From: Pseudomonadota bacterium | Lineage (GTDB): Bacteria > Pseudomonadota > Gammaproteobacteria > Burkholderiales > Gallionellaceae | NCBI GenBank assembly: GCA_021782365.1 | Contig: JAJXVB010000017.1 | Coordinates: 1-37,631, forward strand | Reading direction: 5' to 3' | DNA: 37,631 nt | Shown here: in pieces, positions 1 through 8,328 of the stretch | How positions within the stretch are numbered: the stretch's first letter is position 1 | How the letters are laid out: every line of letters begins with the position of its first letter | Notes under the pieces: generated by a model | Database searches by the model: none | What the model saw: only the letters and a program-made list of their open reading frames with translations | What the model was told of the DNA's origin: nothing | Made by a program: the position numbers and the translations under genes

Positions 1-33
1 CTCAAGATAGGCCCGTCTTTCTTGTTTCCCCAT
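1..33 (-). CDS. 5' end of a possible transposase/integrase, cut by the left edge
   Basis: An ATG at 33 on the minus strand opens a frame that reads MGKQERRAYLE before it leaves the window. An AGGT at a suitable distance upstream could serve as ribosome binding site. The peptide resembles, from memory, the N-terminus of DDE integrase-type transposases that begin with a KQERxAYLxAI segment. Eleven residues cannot establish a family. The repeats just upstream (53-123) support a mobile-element reading. It could also be the start of an unrelated gene. Confidence 0.3.
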   Translation of the reverse strand, partial: MGKQERRAYLE

Positions 34-52
34 GTCTGATTACCTGTGTTAG

Positions 53-123
53 TTCGGTAACCTTTAACTTGAGGCAACGATCCTTCTTTGCCACTACCTT
101 CAGTAACTTTTATCTTGAGTCAA
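53..123 (+). repeat. Two imperfect 25-bp direct repeats
   Basis: Copy one is 53-77 and copy two is 99-123. They differ at four positions only (offsets 4, 10, 15 and 22) and are separated by 21 bases. Both contain GTAAC, TTTA and CTTGAG followed by a CAA end. They lie between the putative transposase start and the first plus-strand gene. A role as transposase-binding sites is inferred. Confidence 0.6.
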
Positions 124-208
124 TTCGATAAATCCGCGATCATTGAAGCCAGAGAAAAAGACAGGTATGATTTTCAAGGATTAGAAACAAGGCCTAATAT
201 AAAAAAGC

Positions 209-919
209 ATGAACGAAAAAGCCACCAAGAAGACTGGATCCTCACTGCTCGCTGAGCTTGCAGGCGAAGCGACCAGCAAACTCAAGGCCCTGCAATCGGA
301 ATCTGAAGAGAGACAGGCCAGAAGCGAGAAGCTCAGCGCAGCCTTGAAAAAAATCTACAAGTTCCTGCAGCCTTTTTCTGCCCATGTGAACAACATCGCC
401 CCGAGCATACCGCGCACATACCGGGTGGACAGCAATGCGGCCTACAGCAACCTCTCATGGGAAAATGCGCTCGCCGATTATCGCAAGCAGAGCCTGGCTG
501 ACAATGCACATTTCGACCACGTCTCTTTCAGCGTCCGCCTGCAAGCCAATGAGCCCGTGACGGTGACACGCCGCTGGAACCAGATGGATGCGCTCAAGAA
601 GGAGCTGGACGCCTTCGGCCTCAGCCCCATGGACGATCCCGACATGCTGATGCGCAGCAAGTCGCAACAGGAGACCTTCAGCATCCGCATCGCACCGGAT
701 TTTCTGCTCAAGATCATTTTCAAGGGTGATTACGCAAATGGAATGCTGGATATCAGCGGCAGAAATTTCGACGGGTTCGGCATGAGCGCCTTCAGGCTTG
801 ATCCAGAGCGAGTGAGTGTCGAACTGCTGGACGATCTCGGACGGTTTCTGATCGGCCGCACCGACGTTCTGCCAGAACCCTTGAGGCTCGCGAGAACCTC
901 GCCCCAATTTTCACCTTGA
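209..919 (+). CDS. Hypothetical protein, 236 aa
   Basis: I do not recognise the family. The protein is soluble: no signal peptide or membrane segment is visible. Residues 1-60 are rich in K, E, A and S and are probably helical or coiled coil (a KLKALQSESEERQ stretch). The rest looks like a mixed alpha/beta domain with a hydrophobic FLLKIIF strand near residue 167 and a conserved-looking RNFDGFGMSAF turn near 185-195. The ATG at 209 follows an A-rich run without a strong Shine-Dalgarno. The glycosylase gene starts 13 bases after its stop, so the two may be cotranscribed. The codon pattern, and an antisense frame that yields only low-quality shadow ORFs, favour this strand. Function unknown. 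Confidence 0.75.
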   Translation: MNEKATKKTGSSLLAELAGEATSKLKALQSESEERQARSEKLSAALKKIYKFLQPFSAHVNNIAPSIPRTYRVDSNAAYSNLSWENALADYRKQSLADNAHFDHVSFSVRLQANEPVTVTRRWNQMDALKKELDAFGLSPMDDPDMLMRSKSQQETFSIRIAPDFLLKIIFKGDYANGMLDISGRNFDGFGMSAFRLDPERVSVELLDDLGRFLIGRTDVLPEPLRLARTSPQFSP

Positions 920-932
920 AAAAAAATCCCAA

Positions 933-1514
933 ATGGAAAACGCCATATACGGTTTTCCGCCTGTAGGGAATCCCGATTCCCTGATGCTGATCCTGGGAAG
1001 CATGCCTGGCCAGGCATCGCTTTCCGCAGGCGAATACTACGCCCACCCGAGGAATGCCTTCTGGAAGATCATCTCGCTGCTTTCCGGCTCACAGCCCGAG
1101 CCTTCCTATGCGTCACGCCTAAAACTGCTGACAACCGGAAGAATCGCCTTATGGGATGTGCTCTCATCCTGCATCCGCAGCGGCAGCCTGGATGCGGATA
1201 TCGTCCCATCCTCGATCATCGCGAACGACTTTTTGTCTTTTTTCAGGGCGCACCCAGGGATCACCCGCGTGTGCTTCAACGGCGCGCATGCCGAGACAAG
1301 TTACAGGAAACATGTATTGCCTACTTTGGGTCGCGAGTTCGATCACCTGGAATATCTGCGCCTGCCTTCCACCAGCCCCGCCAATGCAACGCTTCCTTTC
1401 GAACAAAAGTTTCTCGCGTGGCAGAAAGCCCTGGCTCCGCCTCAGCAGATACCCCCCCCAGCCCCCAGCCAACCCTGCCCAATCCCATGCCCTGATTTTT
1501 TCCTGAATCATTGA
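933..1514 (+). CDS. Hypoxanthine-DNA glycosylase (UDG superfamily, HDG/Mug-like)
   Basis: Predicted DNA-deoxyinosine glycosylase, which excises hypoxanthine arising from adenine deamination and so starts base excision repair in the cytoplasm. The first conserved motif is LGSMPG at residues 21-26, followed by YYxHPRNxFW (35-44) whose Asn41 matches the catalytic position of this family. The second active-site loop is LPSTSPAN (144-151). The core ends near residue 170, which is the usual size. The final 20 or so residues are a proline-rich tail encoded by a C-rich tract with a short CCAGCC repeat, probably an extension not needed for activity. No strong ribosome binding site precedes ATG 933. 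The last codons overlap the -35 box of the next gene's promoter. Confidence 0.85.
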   Translation: MENAIYGFPPVGNPDSLMLILGSMPGQASLSAGEYYAHPRNAFWKIISLLSGSQPEPSYASRLKLLTTGRIALWDVLSSCIRSGSLDADIVPSSIIANDFLSFFRAHPGITRVCFNGAHAETSYRKHVLPTLGREFDHLEYLRLPSTSPANATLPFEQKFLAWQKALAPPQQIPPPAPSQPCPIPCPDFFLNH

Positions 1515-1539
1515 CTTCAATATTGTTAGGCACCATAAT
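1511..1539 (+). promoter_or_regulatory. Sigma70-type promoter of the marR-efflux operon
   Basis: TTGACT at 1511-1516 is followed after exactly 17 bases by CATAAT at 1534-1539. These match the -35 and -10 consensus at five of six positions each. Transcription would start near 1546, about 23 bases before the marR ATG. The -35 box overlaps the stop codon of the glycosylase gene, so the efflux operon has its own promoter. Confidence 0.7.
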
Positions 1540-1548
1540 ATAAACAAT
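1522..1548 (+). promoter_or_regulatory. Candidate MarR operator overlapping the promoter
   Basis: ATTGTT at 1522-1527 and AACAAT at 1543-1548 form a perfect 6-bp inverted repeat. It spans the spacer, the -10 box and the likely start site. AT-rich palindromes placed like this are typical MarR-family operators and would allow autorepression of the whole operon. The site is seen in the sequence; binding is inferred. Confidence 0.5.
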
Positions 1549-1568
1549 TATACATATTAGGGGCTGAC

Positions 1569-2072
1569 ATGCTACTCCTGAAAGAATTACCCACCGCAAA
1601 GAGTCTGGAGAAATTTGCGGCGCGCTATCCAGGGACCAATGTTCGGGCCATTTCTGACTTTGTAAGTCTGTTGAGGGCCAGCGCGGACATCTCGCAGGCG
1701 CTGGACAAGCTTCTGGCCAAGCACGGCCTGCTGCAGGGAAGATGGTGGATACTCGTATTGCTGATGCGCCAGGATGACTTGACCTCATCCCCAACCGATC
1801 TGGCTGCAAAGGCCGGGGTTACCAAGGCCAGCATCACCGGCTTTATCGACGGACTGGAACGCGAAGGCCTGGTGATTCGCCTGCCCGATCCCATCGATCG
1901 GCGCAAGTACCTGATCAGGCTGACTGCCGCAGGATTGCAGAAGCTCGATGAAACGATTCCCGATTACAACAGCAAAGTGGACGCGCTCATGTCTTCCCTT
2001 GGCGAACAGGAACGCGATGAAATGCTGCGATCCCTGAAGACCCTGACCGCGAATCTTGAATTAATGCGCTGA
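1569..2072 (+). CDS. MarR-family transcriptional regulator
   Basis: A 167-residue winged-helix repressor of the MarR type. The DNA-binding domain runs from about residue 65 to 125. The recognition helix region is AAKAGVTKASITGFIDGLE and the wing carries DPIDRRKYLIRLT, the DxR signature of the family. MarR proteins dimerise and commonly release DNA when they bind aromatic or phenolic ligands. An AGGGG precedes ATG 1569 at a good distance. It is the first gene of the operon and the efflux channel gene begins one base after its stop. It therefore probably controls the pump genes and itself through the palindrome at 1522-1548. The inducing ligand cannot be read from the sequence. Confidence 0.9.
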   Translation: MLLLKELPTAKSLEKFAARYPGTNVRAISDFVSLLRASADISQALDKLLAKHGLLQGRWWILVLLMRQDDLTSSPTDLAAKAGVTKASITGFIDGLEREGLVIRLPDPIDRRKYLIRLTAAGLQKLDETIPDYNSKVDALMSSLGEQERDEMLRSLKTLTANLELMR

Positions 2073-2073
2073 C

Positions 2074-3510
2074 ATGCGTTTTTTTACTTATATGATTAGG
2101 TTCCTTACTATAAGGCATATTACATTATGCCTCATCGCGCCTTTTTTTCTTGAAGGATGTGCACAGCCATCCATCAATCCATCCTCACACATGGTCAGCA
2201 CGACCACTCTAGCCGCCGGGCACGAGATTTCCTCATCGGAAAAAATTTGCTGGCCTGAGGAAAACTGGTGGGCTGCATACCATGACGAACAGCTCAACAG
2301 GCTTGTAGCGAGCGCCATCAAAGGCAATCCGAGGTTTCAGGCGGCAAAGGACAGGATAGCGCTTGCGCAATCCATGGCAGATATCCGGCAGGGAGACAGG
2401 CAGCCGCAACTGGAACTTGATGCCGCCAGCAGCCGCGACCGCTTCACTGCCCTGCAGTTCATTCCCCCTCCATGGGCCGGGGGTACTTTCTGGAACAACA
2501 GCGCAGCAGCCTCCCTCTCCTTCGATCTCGATCTTTGGGGAAAAAGGAAGAGCGCATGGCAATCCTCCGTTGATGAGACAAAGGCTGTTTCCGCAGAGGC
2601 ACAGGAAGTAAGAATAGAGCTTGAGAATGCGATCGTTCGCGGATATGTCGAGCTCGCGAAGGCTTACTCAGAACGCGACATAGCAGAAAAGACGCAGGCG
2701 AATCTCGAGCAACTCGTGGCGATAGAAAGGAAGCTTGAAGGTGCCGGCATGGGGACGCAACTTGCGGTCAACGACGCAGAAGCAAATCTACCCATCGCAA
2801 AGGCCAGGATGGAAGCGATCGACGAGGGAATCGCCCATCTGAAAAACGAAATTGCGGCGCTGGCCGGAGAAGGGCCTGGGGCCATGGATGAAATAAAACG
2901 ACCGGAACTGAAATTCGACGAGCCGGCTGGATTGCCGGACAGGCTTCCCGCAAATCTCATCGGGAGAAGGCCCGACGTTGCGGCATCCCGCTGGCATGTC
3001 GAATCCTATCGCGAGAAAATAAAAGTGGCAAAAGCCGCGTTCTATCCCGATCTGAATCTCCTGGGGCTGGTCGGATTTCAGGCGATAGGGTTTGAGCAAT
3101 GGTTAAGCAAGGCTGCTTTCATGGCTGGCGCAGGACCCGCGCTCACACTTCCCCTATTCGATGGCGGAAAGCGCAAGGCCGGACTTTCTGCCGCCAATTC
3201 TGAATTCGACATCGCGGTCGATCAATACAACTACGCGATCGTTCAGGCGATCAAGGAGGTATCGGATCAACTGACCGCCTTCCGTTCTGCAACACAGCAA
3301 GAACTACAGGCGAAAGATCATCTGCAGAAGGAACAAACCTCGAGCGAACTGGCAACGGAAGCTTACAGGGCCGGGCTAAGCAGCTTCAAGAATGTTATCG
3401 AATCTGAGAACAGGGTTTTGCAGGCGCAGGAAAATCTGACCGGGATTCAGTCCCGGCAGTTCGAGGCTTATGCGAGACTGATGCTCGCGCTGGGAGGCGG
3501 CAGCAAATGA
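2074..3510 (+). CDS. Outer-membrane efflux lipoprotein (NodT/OprM family)
   Basis: A 478-residue TolC-superfamily channel that would form the outer-membrane duct of a tripartite pump. A hydrophobic signal sequence ends in the lipobox LEGC with the acylated Cys at residue 29. Two similar OEP repeats follow, visible as helical segments rich in Q, A and E; the family motif LIGRRPDVAASRW lies near residue 295. The length is normal. The ATG at 2074 starts just after the marR stop and a second in-frame ATG lies at 2092. The 3' end overlaps the pump gene by four bases (ATGA), implying translational coupling. Most aae-type loci lack a dedicated outer-membrane factor; here one is built in. Confidence 0.9.
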   Translation: MRFFTYMIRFLTIRHITLCLIAPFFLEGCAQPSINPSSHMVSTTTLAAGHEISSSEKICWPEENWWAAYHDEQLNRLVASAIKGNPRFQAAKDRIALAQSMADIRQGDRQPQLELDAASSRDRFTALQFIPPPWAGGTFWNNSAAASLSFDLDLWGKRKSAWQSSVDETKAVSAEAQEVRIELENAIVRGYVELAKAYSERDIAEKTQANLEQLVAIERKLEGAGMGTQLAVNDAEANLPIAKARMEAIDEGIAHLKNEIAALAGEGPGAMDEIKRPELKFDEPAGLPDRLPANLIGRRPDVAASRWHVESYREKIKVAKAAFYPDLNLLGLVGFQAIGFEQWLSKAAFMAGAGPALTLPLFDGGKRKAGLSAANSEFDIAVDQYNYAIVQAIKEVSDQLTAFRSATQQELQAKDHLQKEQTSSELATEAYRAGLSSFKNVIESENRVLQAQENLTGIQSRQFEAYARLMLALGGGSK

Positions 3511-5567
3511 ATGCCATCCAGCCGCTGATATTCATACGCTCGGCTTGGCGAGACTGGGCAAATACGGATGCGCCCGTGCTAAGCCATGCCATCAAGGTAC
3601 TGATCGCCGGCATCATGGCATTGTGGATCTCCCTGCTGTTTGACCTGGACCAACCCAGGACAGCGCTGATCACGGTCACCATCGTGATGCAGACCCATTC
3701 CGGCATGGTGCTGGCCAAAAGCTACTACAGGCTTGTCGGGACCATCGCCGGGATTCTGGTATCCCTTTTTCTGGTTGCTTTCTTTGCCCAGGAACGCGTC
3801 ATGTTCCTGATCAGCATGGCGGCCTGGATAGGAATGTGCACGGCAGGCGCCGTGATCCTGAGAGACCATCAATCCTATGCCTTCGTTCTCGCAGGTTACA
3901 CGCTATGCATCGTCGGATTGCCGGCCACGTTGCATCCGGACAATGCTTTCGGCATTGCGATGAGCCGAATTTCCGAGATCGTCATCGGCTTGACCTCTGC
4001 CACCGTGGTGAGCGATCTCGTGTTCCCCAAACGGATAGGCGGCGTGATGCTTGCTTCGGTGCGGACCCGCTTCATGGACTTCAGCGCTCTCCTGGCCAGC
4101 GCATTTTCAGGAAACGATAAATACAGGATAGCCTTGGCTCGCCTCATGAGCGATATCTTCAGGCTTGAATCATTTCGCGCCTCTTCAGCGCTGGAAAGCG
4201 ATCAATCCAGGTCTCTGAGGCTCAAACTCGGCAGGCTCAACATGGACTTCATGGAGGTTTCGACCACCTTCCATGCCGTCGACGAGCATTTTCGCCGCCT
4301 GGAAAAAAGGGGCCTGAAGCCAACAGTCGATGCGCTGAAAAGCATATATAACCAATTTCTGAAGGCTGCGATCTTTGAAGAGCGCGCCGCCCAGAATGAA
4401 AAGGAAGCCGAGGTGGTCGGCTCACAATTAAAGGCATTCATCGCGCGTTTCGATGAAATAGCAGCCGACTCAAAAGCAACAGACATCGATCGATTCGAAT
4501 ACGATGTGGGAGTCGAACTGCTAAGACGCCTCGCAGATGAATTGCGCGTCTATGCCATCACCTACGCCTCTCTTTCAAAAACGAGTCAAACGGTGGAAGC
4601 CCCTGCCCTCGGAATCCATTTCGATCCTGTCACGGCAGTGCTCGCCGGTGCGCGCGGCGCGCTCATGCTGGGAATCATGGCCACCGTCTGGATCGCGACC
4701 GAATGGGAATCGGGCATCGAAGCGATCACGATAGGCGTTGTATCCAGCACGCTCTTCGCCACCTCCCCTCTTCCCTCCAGGACTATCAGGCAGTTTCTGC
4801 TGGGCGCGCTGATCGGCGCAGTCCTGGCTTACTGGGTGAGCTTTCACCTGCTGCCAGAGGCGCAAGGCTTCTGGATGCTGGTCCTTGCGATATCGCCCGG
4901 CATTGCATTCGCCGCCTCGCTGACAGGGAAGCCTGATAAGGCGGTGATCGGGGCCGGCATCTTCATCGTGTATCTGACGCATCTGGGATTCGGCCGCATT
5001 TATGAACAAAACCCGCAATCCTTCATGAACGACGTTATGGCCGATTTTCTGGGCATCCTGTGCTCCGCACTCCTGTACGAACTGATCGATCTCGAAGGGA
5101 GCCGCTGGTCGCAGCAACGCACCATCGCCTCCCTTCGCAAACTGGTAGTTGAAGTCTGCCTCGATGCAAAGCCGCTGAAGCGGGAAAAGCTCGAAATCGG
5201 AGCCAGAGACCTGGTCTATCGGTCAGGAAGCCTGAGACGCATCACCGGCCCCGGGGACCGGATGGTCATCGACTGGTTGCTGCTTTGCCTCGAGGTCGGG
5301 CATACGATCATCGCGATGAGAGAAAAACTGGTTGACTGCAAGGCGCCAGGTCTTAAGACACATCTTCTCGATGCGATGGAAAAAATGGCGGTACTTTTCG
5401 ATGCCCCATCGAAAGATGCGCGCGATGACGCGATGCGCACCCTCGAGGTACTGGGATCCTATCTGGCTCAGGAGTCGCAGGTTCAGCGAACAAGAATTGA
5501 CCTGCAGTTATTGAAAAACGCACTAATGGACGAGGAGTCCGTCCTGATTTCTTCGACGAAGCGGTAA
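3507..5567 (+). CDS. FUSC-family (AaeB-like) inner-membrane efflux protein
   Basis: A 686-residue membrane protein of the FUSC family, which includes AaeB (p-hydroxybenzoate efflux) and fusaric-acid-resistance proteins. Two sets of about five to six membrane segments are visible, residues 25-170 and 380-530. Each is followed by a long soluble region (about 180-370 and 540-686), the usual architecture. The family-typical QTHSGMVLAKSYYRLVGT lies in the first membrane block and SSTLFATSP in the second. The gene overlaps the channel gene by four bases and DUF1656 follows after two bases. By family knowledge the likely substrates are aromatic carboxylic or other weak acids, exported with the neighbouring adaptor and channel. 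Exact substrate unknown. Confidence 0.88.
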   Translation: MNAIQPLIFIRSAWRDWANTDAPVLSHAIKVLIAGIMALWISLLFDLDQPRTALITVTIVMQTHSGMVLAKSYYRLVGTIAGILVSLFLVAFFAQERVMFLISMAAWIGMCTAGAVILRDHQSYAFVLAGYTLCIVGLPATLHPDNAFGIAMSRISEIVIGLTSATVVSDLVFPKRIGGVMLASVRTRFMDFSALLASAFSGNDKYRIALARLMSDIFRLESFRASSALESDQSRSLRLKLGRLNMDFMEVSTTFHAVDEHFRRLEKRGLKPTVDALKSIYNQFLKAAIFEERAAQNEKEAEVVGSQLKAFIARFDEIAADSKATDIDRFEYDVGVELLRRLADELRVYAITYASLSKTSQTVEAPALGIHFDPVTAVLAGARGALMLGIMATVWIATEWESGIEAITIGVVSSTLFATSPLPSRTIRQFLLGALIGAVLAYWVSFHLLPEAQGFWMLVLAISPGIAFAASLTGKPDKAVIGAGIFIVYLTHLGFGRIYEQNPQSFMNDVMADFLGILCSALLYELIDLEGSRWSQQRTIASLRKLVVEVCLDAKPLKREKLEIGARDLVYRSGSLRRITGPGDRMVIDWLLLCLEVGHTIIAMREKLVDCKAPGLKTHLLDAMEKMAVLFDAPSKDARDDAMRTLEVLGSYLAQESQVQRTRIDLQLLKNALMDEESVLISSTKR

Positions 5568-5569
5568 CC

Positions 5570-5767
5570 ATGCAAAGAGAAATCATCTTTTCCGGCGCAC
5601 TCTTCCCGACCCTGGTTCCGGTATTCCTGGCAACAGGCATCCTGATGTTCTTCATCGACAGACTGTTTGCGAGATGGGGCCTCTATTCCCATGTCTGGCA
5701 CCCTGCACTTTTCCGCGCCGCCATCTTCGCAGGCATTTTTTCCGGCATCGGGCTTTGCATCTACTGA
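5570..5767 (+). CDS. DUF1656 / AaeX-like small membrane protein
   Basis: A 65-residue protein with two hydrophobic helices (about residues 9-28 and 42-63) joined by a short basic loop. It starts with the family-typical REIxFxGALFP segment. DUF1656 proteins are found almost only between FUSC-type pumps and HlyD-type adaptors, as AaeX is in enterobacteria, and their biochemical role is unknown. ATG 5570 lies two bases after the pump stop codon, and the adaptor gene starts five bases after its own stop. Confidence 0.88.
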   Translation: MQREIIFSGALFPTLVPVFLATGILMFFIDRLFARWGLYSHVWHPALFRAAIFAGIFSGIGLCIY

Positions 5768-5772
5768 AAGAC

Positions 5773-6642
5773 ATGAAAATGAAATACATACTGAAAAAAT
5801 ATTCAAAAATTTCCATCACCGCGCTGATGGCCATCGCTGCGCTCATCCTGGGCAAAGCGCTCTGGCTTCATTACATGAATGCCCCCTGGACCAGGGACGG
5901 CAGAGTGAGAGCGGACGTGGTCAACATCGCACCCGATGTCGACGGCCTGGTCGTTGAAGTTGCGGTGCAGGACAATCAATTCGTCCACAAGGGCGATATC
6001 CTCTTCCGCATAGACCCCGAGCATTATCAGAATGCCCTGGCTCAAGCAGAGGCTGTGGTCGATGAACGGAAGGCGGAGCTGGACATGAAACTGGCGCAAG
6101 CCGCAAGGCGTGCCATGGTCGACGACAGGGTCGTCTCAAACGAAGTCAGAGAAGACGCGAAGCTTGGCGCAGCAGCCGCGAAGGCGCATTACCTTGACGC
6201 GCTTGCACACAGGGATCAGGCCAGGCTCAATCTCGAACGAACCAGGGTCAGGTCTCCGGTGGACGGTTGGGTTTCCAACCTGCTTGTCCGTCCGGGAGAT
6301 TACTCACATGCAGGAACAGCCGAGCTCGCCGTGATTGACCAGAAGTCTTTCTGGATATACGGATACTTCGAGGAAAACAAGATCGGGCTCATCAAGATCA
6401 ACGACCCCGTACAGGTGACGCTGCTTGGGTCCGATCAAAAGCTTGCAGGCCATGTGGAAAGCATAGCGCACGGCATTGCCGATCGGGACAATCCCACAGG
6501 ATCGCGCCTGCTCGCCAACGTCAACCCGAGCTTCAACTGGGTCAGGCTTGAACAGCGCGTTCCTGTCCGCATCAAGCTTGATGGGATTCCCAAAGGAGTG
6601 AACCTCGTCGCCGGGATGACCTGCACAGTCGTCGTGCATTGA
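5773..6642 (+). CDS. HlyD/AaeA-type membrane-fusion (adaptor) protein
   Basis: A periplasmic adaptor of 289 residues that would bridge the FUSC pump and the outer-membrane channel. An N-terminal membrane anchor (about residues 10-30) is followed by the biotinyl/lipoyl-like half motif NAPWTRDGRVRADVV, a short alpha-helical hairpin (about 85-150), the second lipoyl half with VRSPVDGWV, and a beta-barrel domain. I chose ATG 5773 because upstream in-frame codons overlap DUF1656 and encode no membrane anchor; ATG 5779 is also possible and is better spaced from GAAAG (5766-5770). It closes the operon and converges on the tRNA gene. Confidence 0.9.
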   Translation: MKMKYILKKYSKISITALMAIAALILGKALWLHYMNAPWTRDGRVRADVVNIAPDVDGLVVEVAVQDNQFVHKGDILFRIDPEHYQNALAQAEAVVDERKAELDMKLAQAARRAMVDDRVVSNEVREDAKLGAAAAKAHYLDALAHRDQARLNLERTRVRSPVDGWVSNLLVRPGDYSHAGTAELAVIDQKSFWIYGYFEENKIGLIKINDPVQVTLLGSDQKLAGHVESIAHGIADRDNPTGSRLLANVNPSFNWVRLEQRVPVRIKLDGIPKGVNLVAGMTCTVVVH

Positions 6643-6664
6643 AACGGGCACCAGGCCTGTCGGA

Positions 6665-6740
<76 letters not shown>

Positions 6741-6749
6741 GATTCTGCT

Positions 6750-6779
6750 ATTCTAAAAGGAAAGTCTGAACATCGACAA
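6750..6779 (-). promoter_or_regulatory. Candidate promoter for tRNA-Ala
   Basis: On the minus strand TTGTCG (6779-6774) is followed after 18 bases by TAGAAT (6755-6750), nine bases before the mature tRNA 5' end. The -10 box matches consensus at five of six positions and the -35 at four. This would let the tRNA be made independently of purF. Confidence 0.5.
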
Positions 6780-6785
6780 ATGAGC

Positions 6786-8312
6786 CTACATCGACGTCGC
6801 ACTCATCGCGAGTTCGAGCTCCATCTGATCGTCGTCGACCGCCTTGTTGGCCTTGCCATTCGCCCTCCCCTGCTCGACCTTGTCGAGATAAGCGGGAGTG
6901 ATGTCGCCGGTGATGTAGTTGCCGTCAAAGCAAGAGGCCTCGAAATTCTCGATCGCCGGATTGGCCTTGCGCACCGCAGCCTTCAGGTCTTCGAGGTCCT
7001 GATAGATCAGCGCATCCGCACCGATCTCGCGGCAGATCTCCTCATCCGAACGGCCCGTCGCGATCAGTTCCGCGCGGCTTGGCATGTCGATGCCGTACAC
7101 ATTGGGAAAGCGCACGGGAGGCGCTGCAGAGGCGAAATACACTTTCAGCGCGCCCGCATCCCTTGCCATCTGAACGATCTCACGGCTGGTCGTGCCGCGC
7201 ACGATGGAATCGTCAACCAGCAGCACGTTCTTGCCCTTGAATTCGAGGCCGATCGCATTGAGCTTCTGGCGCACCGACTTCTTGCGCATCGCCTGCCCCG
7301 GCATGATGAAGGTGCGGCCGATGTAGCGGTTCTTCACGAAGCCTTCGCGGAACAGAATGTTCAGGCGGTTGGCGAGCTGCAGCGCGCTTGGACGGCTCGA
7401 ATCGGGTATCGGGATCACCACGTCGATTTTCACATCAGGCCAAACCCGCTTCAGCTTGTCGGCCAGATATTCACCCATGAAGAGCCTTGCCGCATGCACG
7501 GAGATGCCGTCCAGAACGGAATCGGGGCGCGAAAAGTAAACGTGTTCGAAAATGCATGGACTCAACATCGCCTTGTCGCTGCACTGGCGGCTGTGAAAGT
7601 TGCCTTCGAGATCCACGAACACCGCCTCACCCGGCGCGATGTCGCGCAGGAACTTGAATCCCAGCGTGTCCAGCGCCACGCTCTCGGAAGCGATCAGGTA
7701 TTCGGCCTTTCCTTCTACTTCATTCACGCCGATGACTAGCGGACGTATGCCGTAGATGTCGCGAAAAGCGAGTAGCCCATAGCCCGCGATGATCGCAACG
7801 ATCGCATAGGCCCCCTTGCAGCGCTGATGCACTCCGGACACCGCATCGAAGATGGTTGCGGCATCGAGGCGAGATCCCTTTGATTTCGATTGCAGCTCAT
7901 GCGCCAGCACGTTCAGAAGAACTTCGGAATCGGAGTTGGTGTTGACGTGGCGAAGATCCTGCTGGAACAACTGCTTCTTGAGCTCTTCCGCATTGGTCAG
8001 ATTGCCGTTGTGTCCCAGCACGATGCCGAACGGTGAATTCACATAGAAGGGCTGCGCCTCGTTGTGGTCCACTGCAGAACCCGCCGTCGGATAGCGCACA
8101 TGGGCGATGCCGGTATTTCCCTGCAAGGCTCGCATGTTGCGGGTGCGGAATACGTCGCGCACCAGGCCGTTGCCCTTGTGCAGATGTATGGTGTCGCCAT
8201 TCATCGTCGCGATGCCGGCCGCATCCTGCCCGCGATGCTGCAGAACCTGCAAGCCATCATACAGAAGCTGATTGGCCGGGGTATACGATACCACTCCGAG
8301 TATGCCACACAT
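6786..8312 (-). CDS. purF: Amidophosphoribosyltransferase PurF
   Basis: Catalyses the first committed step of purine synthesis, transferring the glutamine amide to PRPP to give phosphoribosylamine in the cytoplasm. The 508-residue protein begins MCGILGVVS, so the N-terminal nucleophile Cys2 is exposed after Met removal with no propeptide. The glutaminase domain covers about 1-235 ([17 protein letters not shown]). The phosphoribosyltransferase domain carries the PRPP loop [17 protein letters not shown] near 370. It follows cvpA by 16 bases, the same pairing as in E. coli, where the operon is under PurR control. No PurR-like site was identified here. Confidence 0.97.
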   Translation of the reverse strand: MCGILGVVSYTPANQLLYDGLQVLQHRGQDAAGIATMNGDTIHLHKGNGLVRDVFRTRNMRALQGNTGIAHVRYPTAGSAVDHNEAQPFYVNSPFGIVLGHNGNLTNAEELKKQLFQQDLRHVNTNSDSEVLLNVLAHELQSKSKGSRLDAATIFDAVSGVHQRCKGAYAIVAIIAGYGLLAFRDIYGIRPLVIGVNEVEGKAEYLIASESVALDTLGFKFLRDIAPGEAVFVDLEGNFHSRQCSDKAMLSPCIFEHVYFSRPDSVLDGISVHAARLFMGEYLADKLKRVWPDVKIDVVIPIPDSSRPSALQLANRLNILFREGFVKNRYIGRTFIMPGQAMRKKSVRQKLNAIGLEFKGKNVLLVDDSIVRGTTSREIVQMARDAGALKVYFASAAPPVRFPNVYGIDMPSRAELIATGRSDEEICREIGADALIYQDLEDLKAAVRKANPAIENFEASCFDGNYITGDITPAYLDKVEQGRANGKANKAVDDDQMELELAMSATSM

Positions 8313-8328
8313 GTTTTATTCCCAAGTA

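Larger units (their letters stand above)
1..124 (-). mobile_element. Probable end of an insertion sequence
   Basis: The stretch combines a minus-strand start codon for a transposase-like peptide (33) with two imperfect direct repeats at 53-77 and 99-123. The repeats agree at 21 of 25 positions and share the core CTTGAG. Repeated motifs near the element tip are known for some IS families (for example IS21), where they bind transposase. The outer boundary is inferred to lie near 123, where the minus strand reads TTGACTCAAG. No target-site duplication can be checked because the other end is outside the window. Confidence 0.35.

Noticed and set aside
1..119. Inverted repeat CTCAAGATA (1-9) with TATCTTGAG (111-119)
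   Set aside because: The left arm lies within the putative transposase codons and the right arm is part of the direct repeat; probably coincidental.
5674..5772. Longer N-terminus for the HlyD-type adaptor
   Set aside because: It would overlap DUF1656 in another frame and adds a basic, non-conserved stretch; the membrane anchor begins after 5773.
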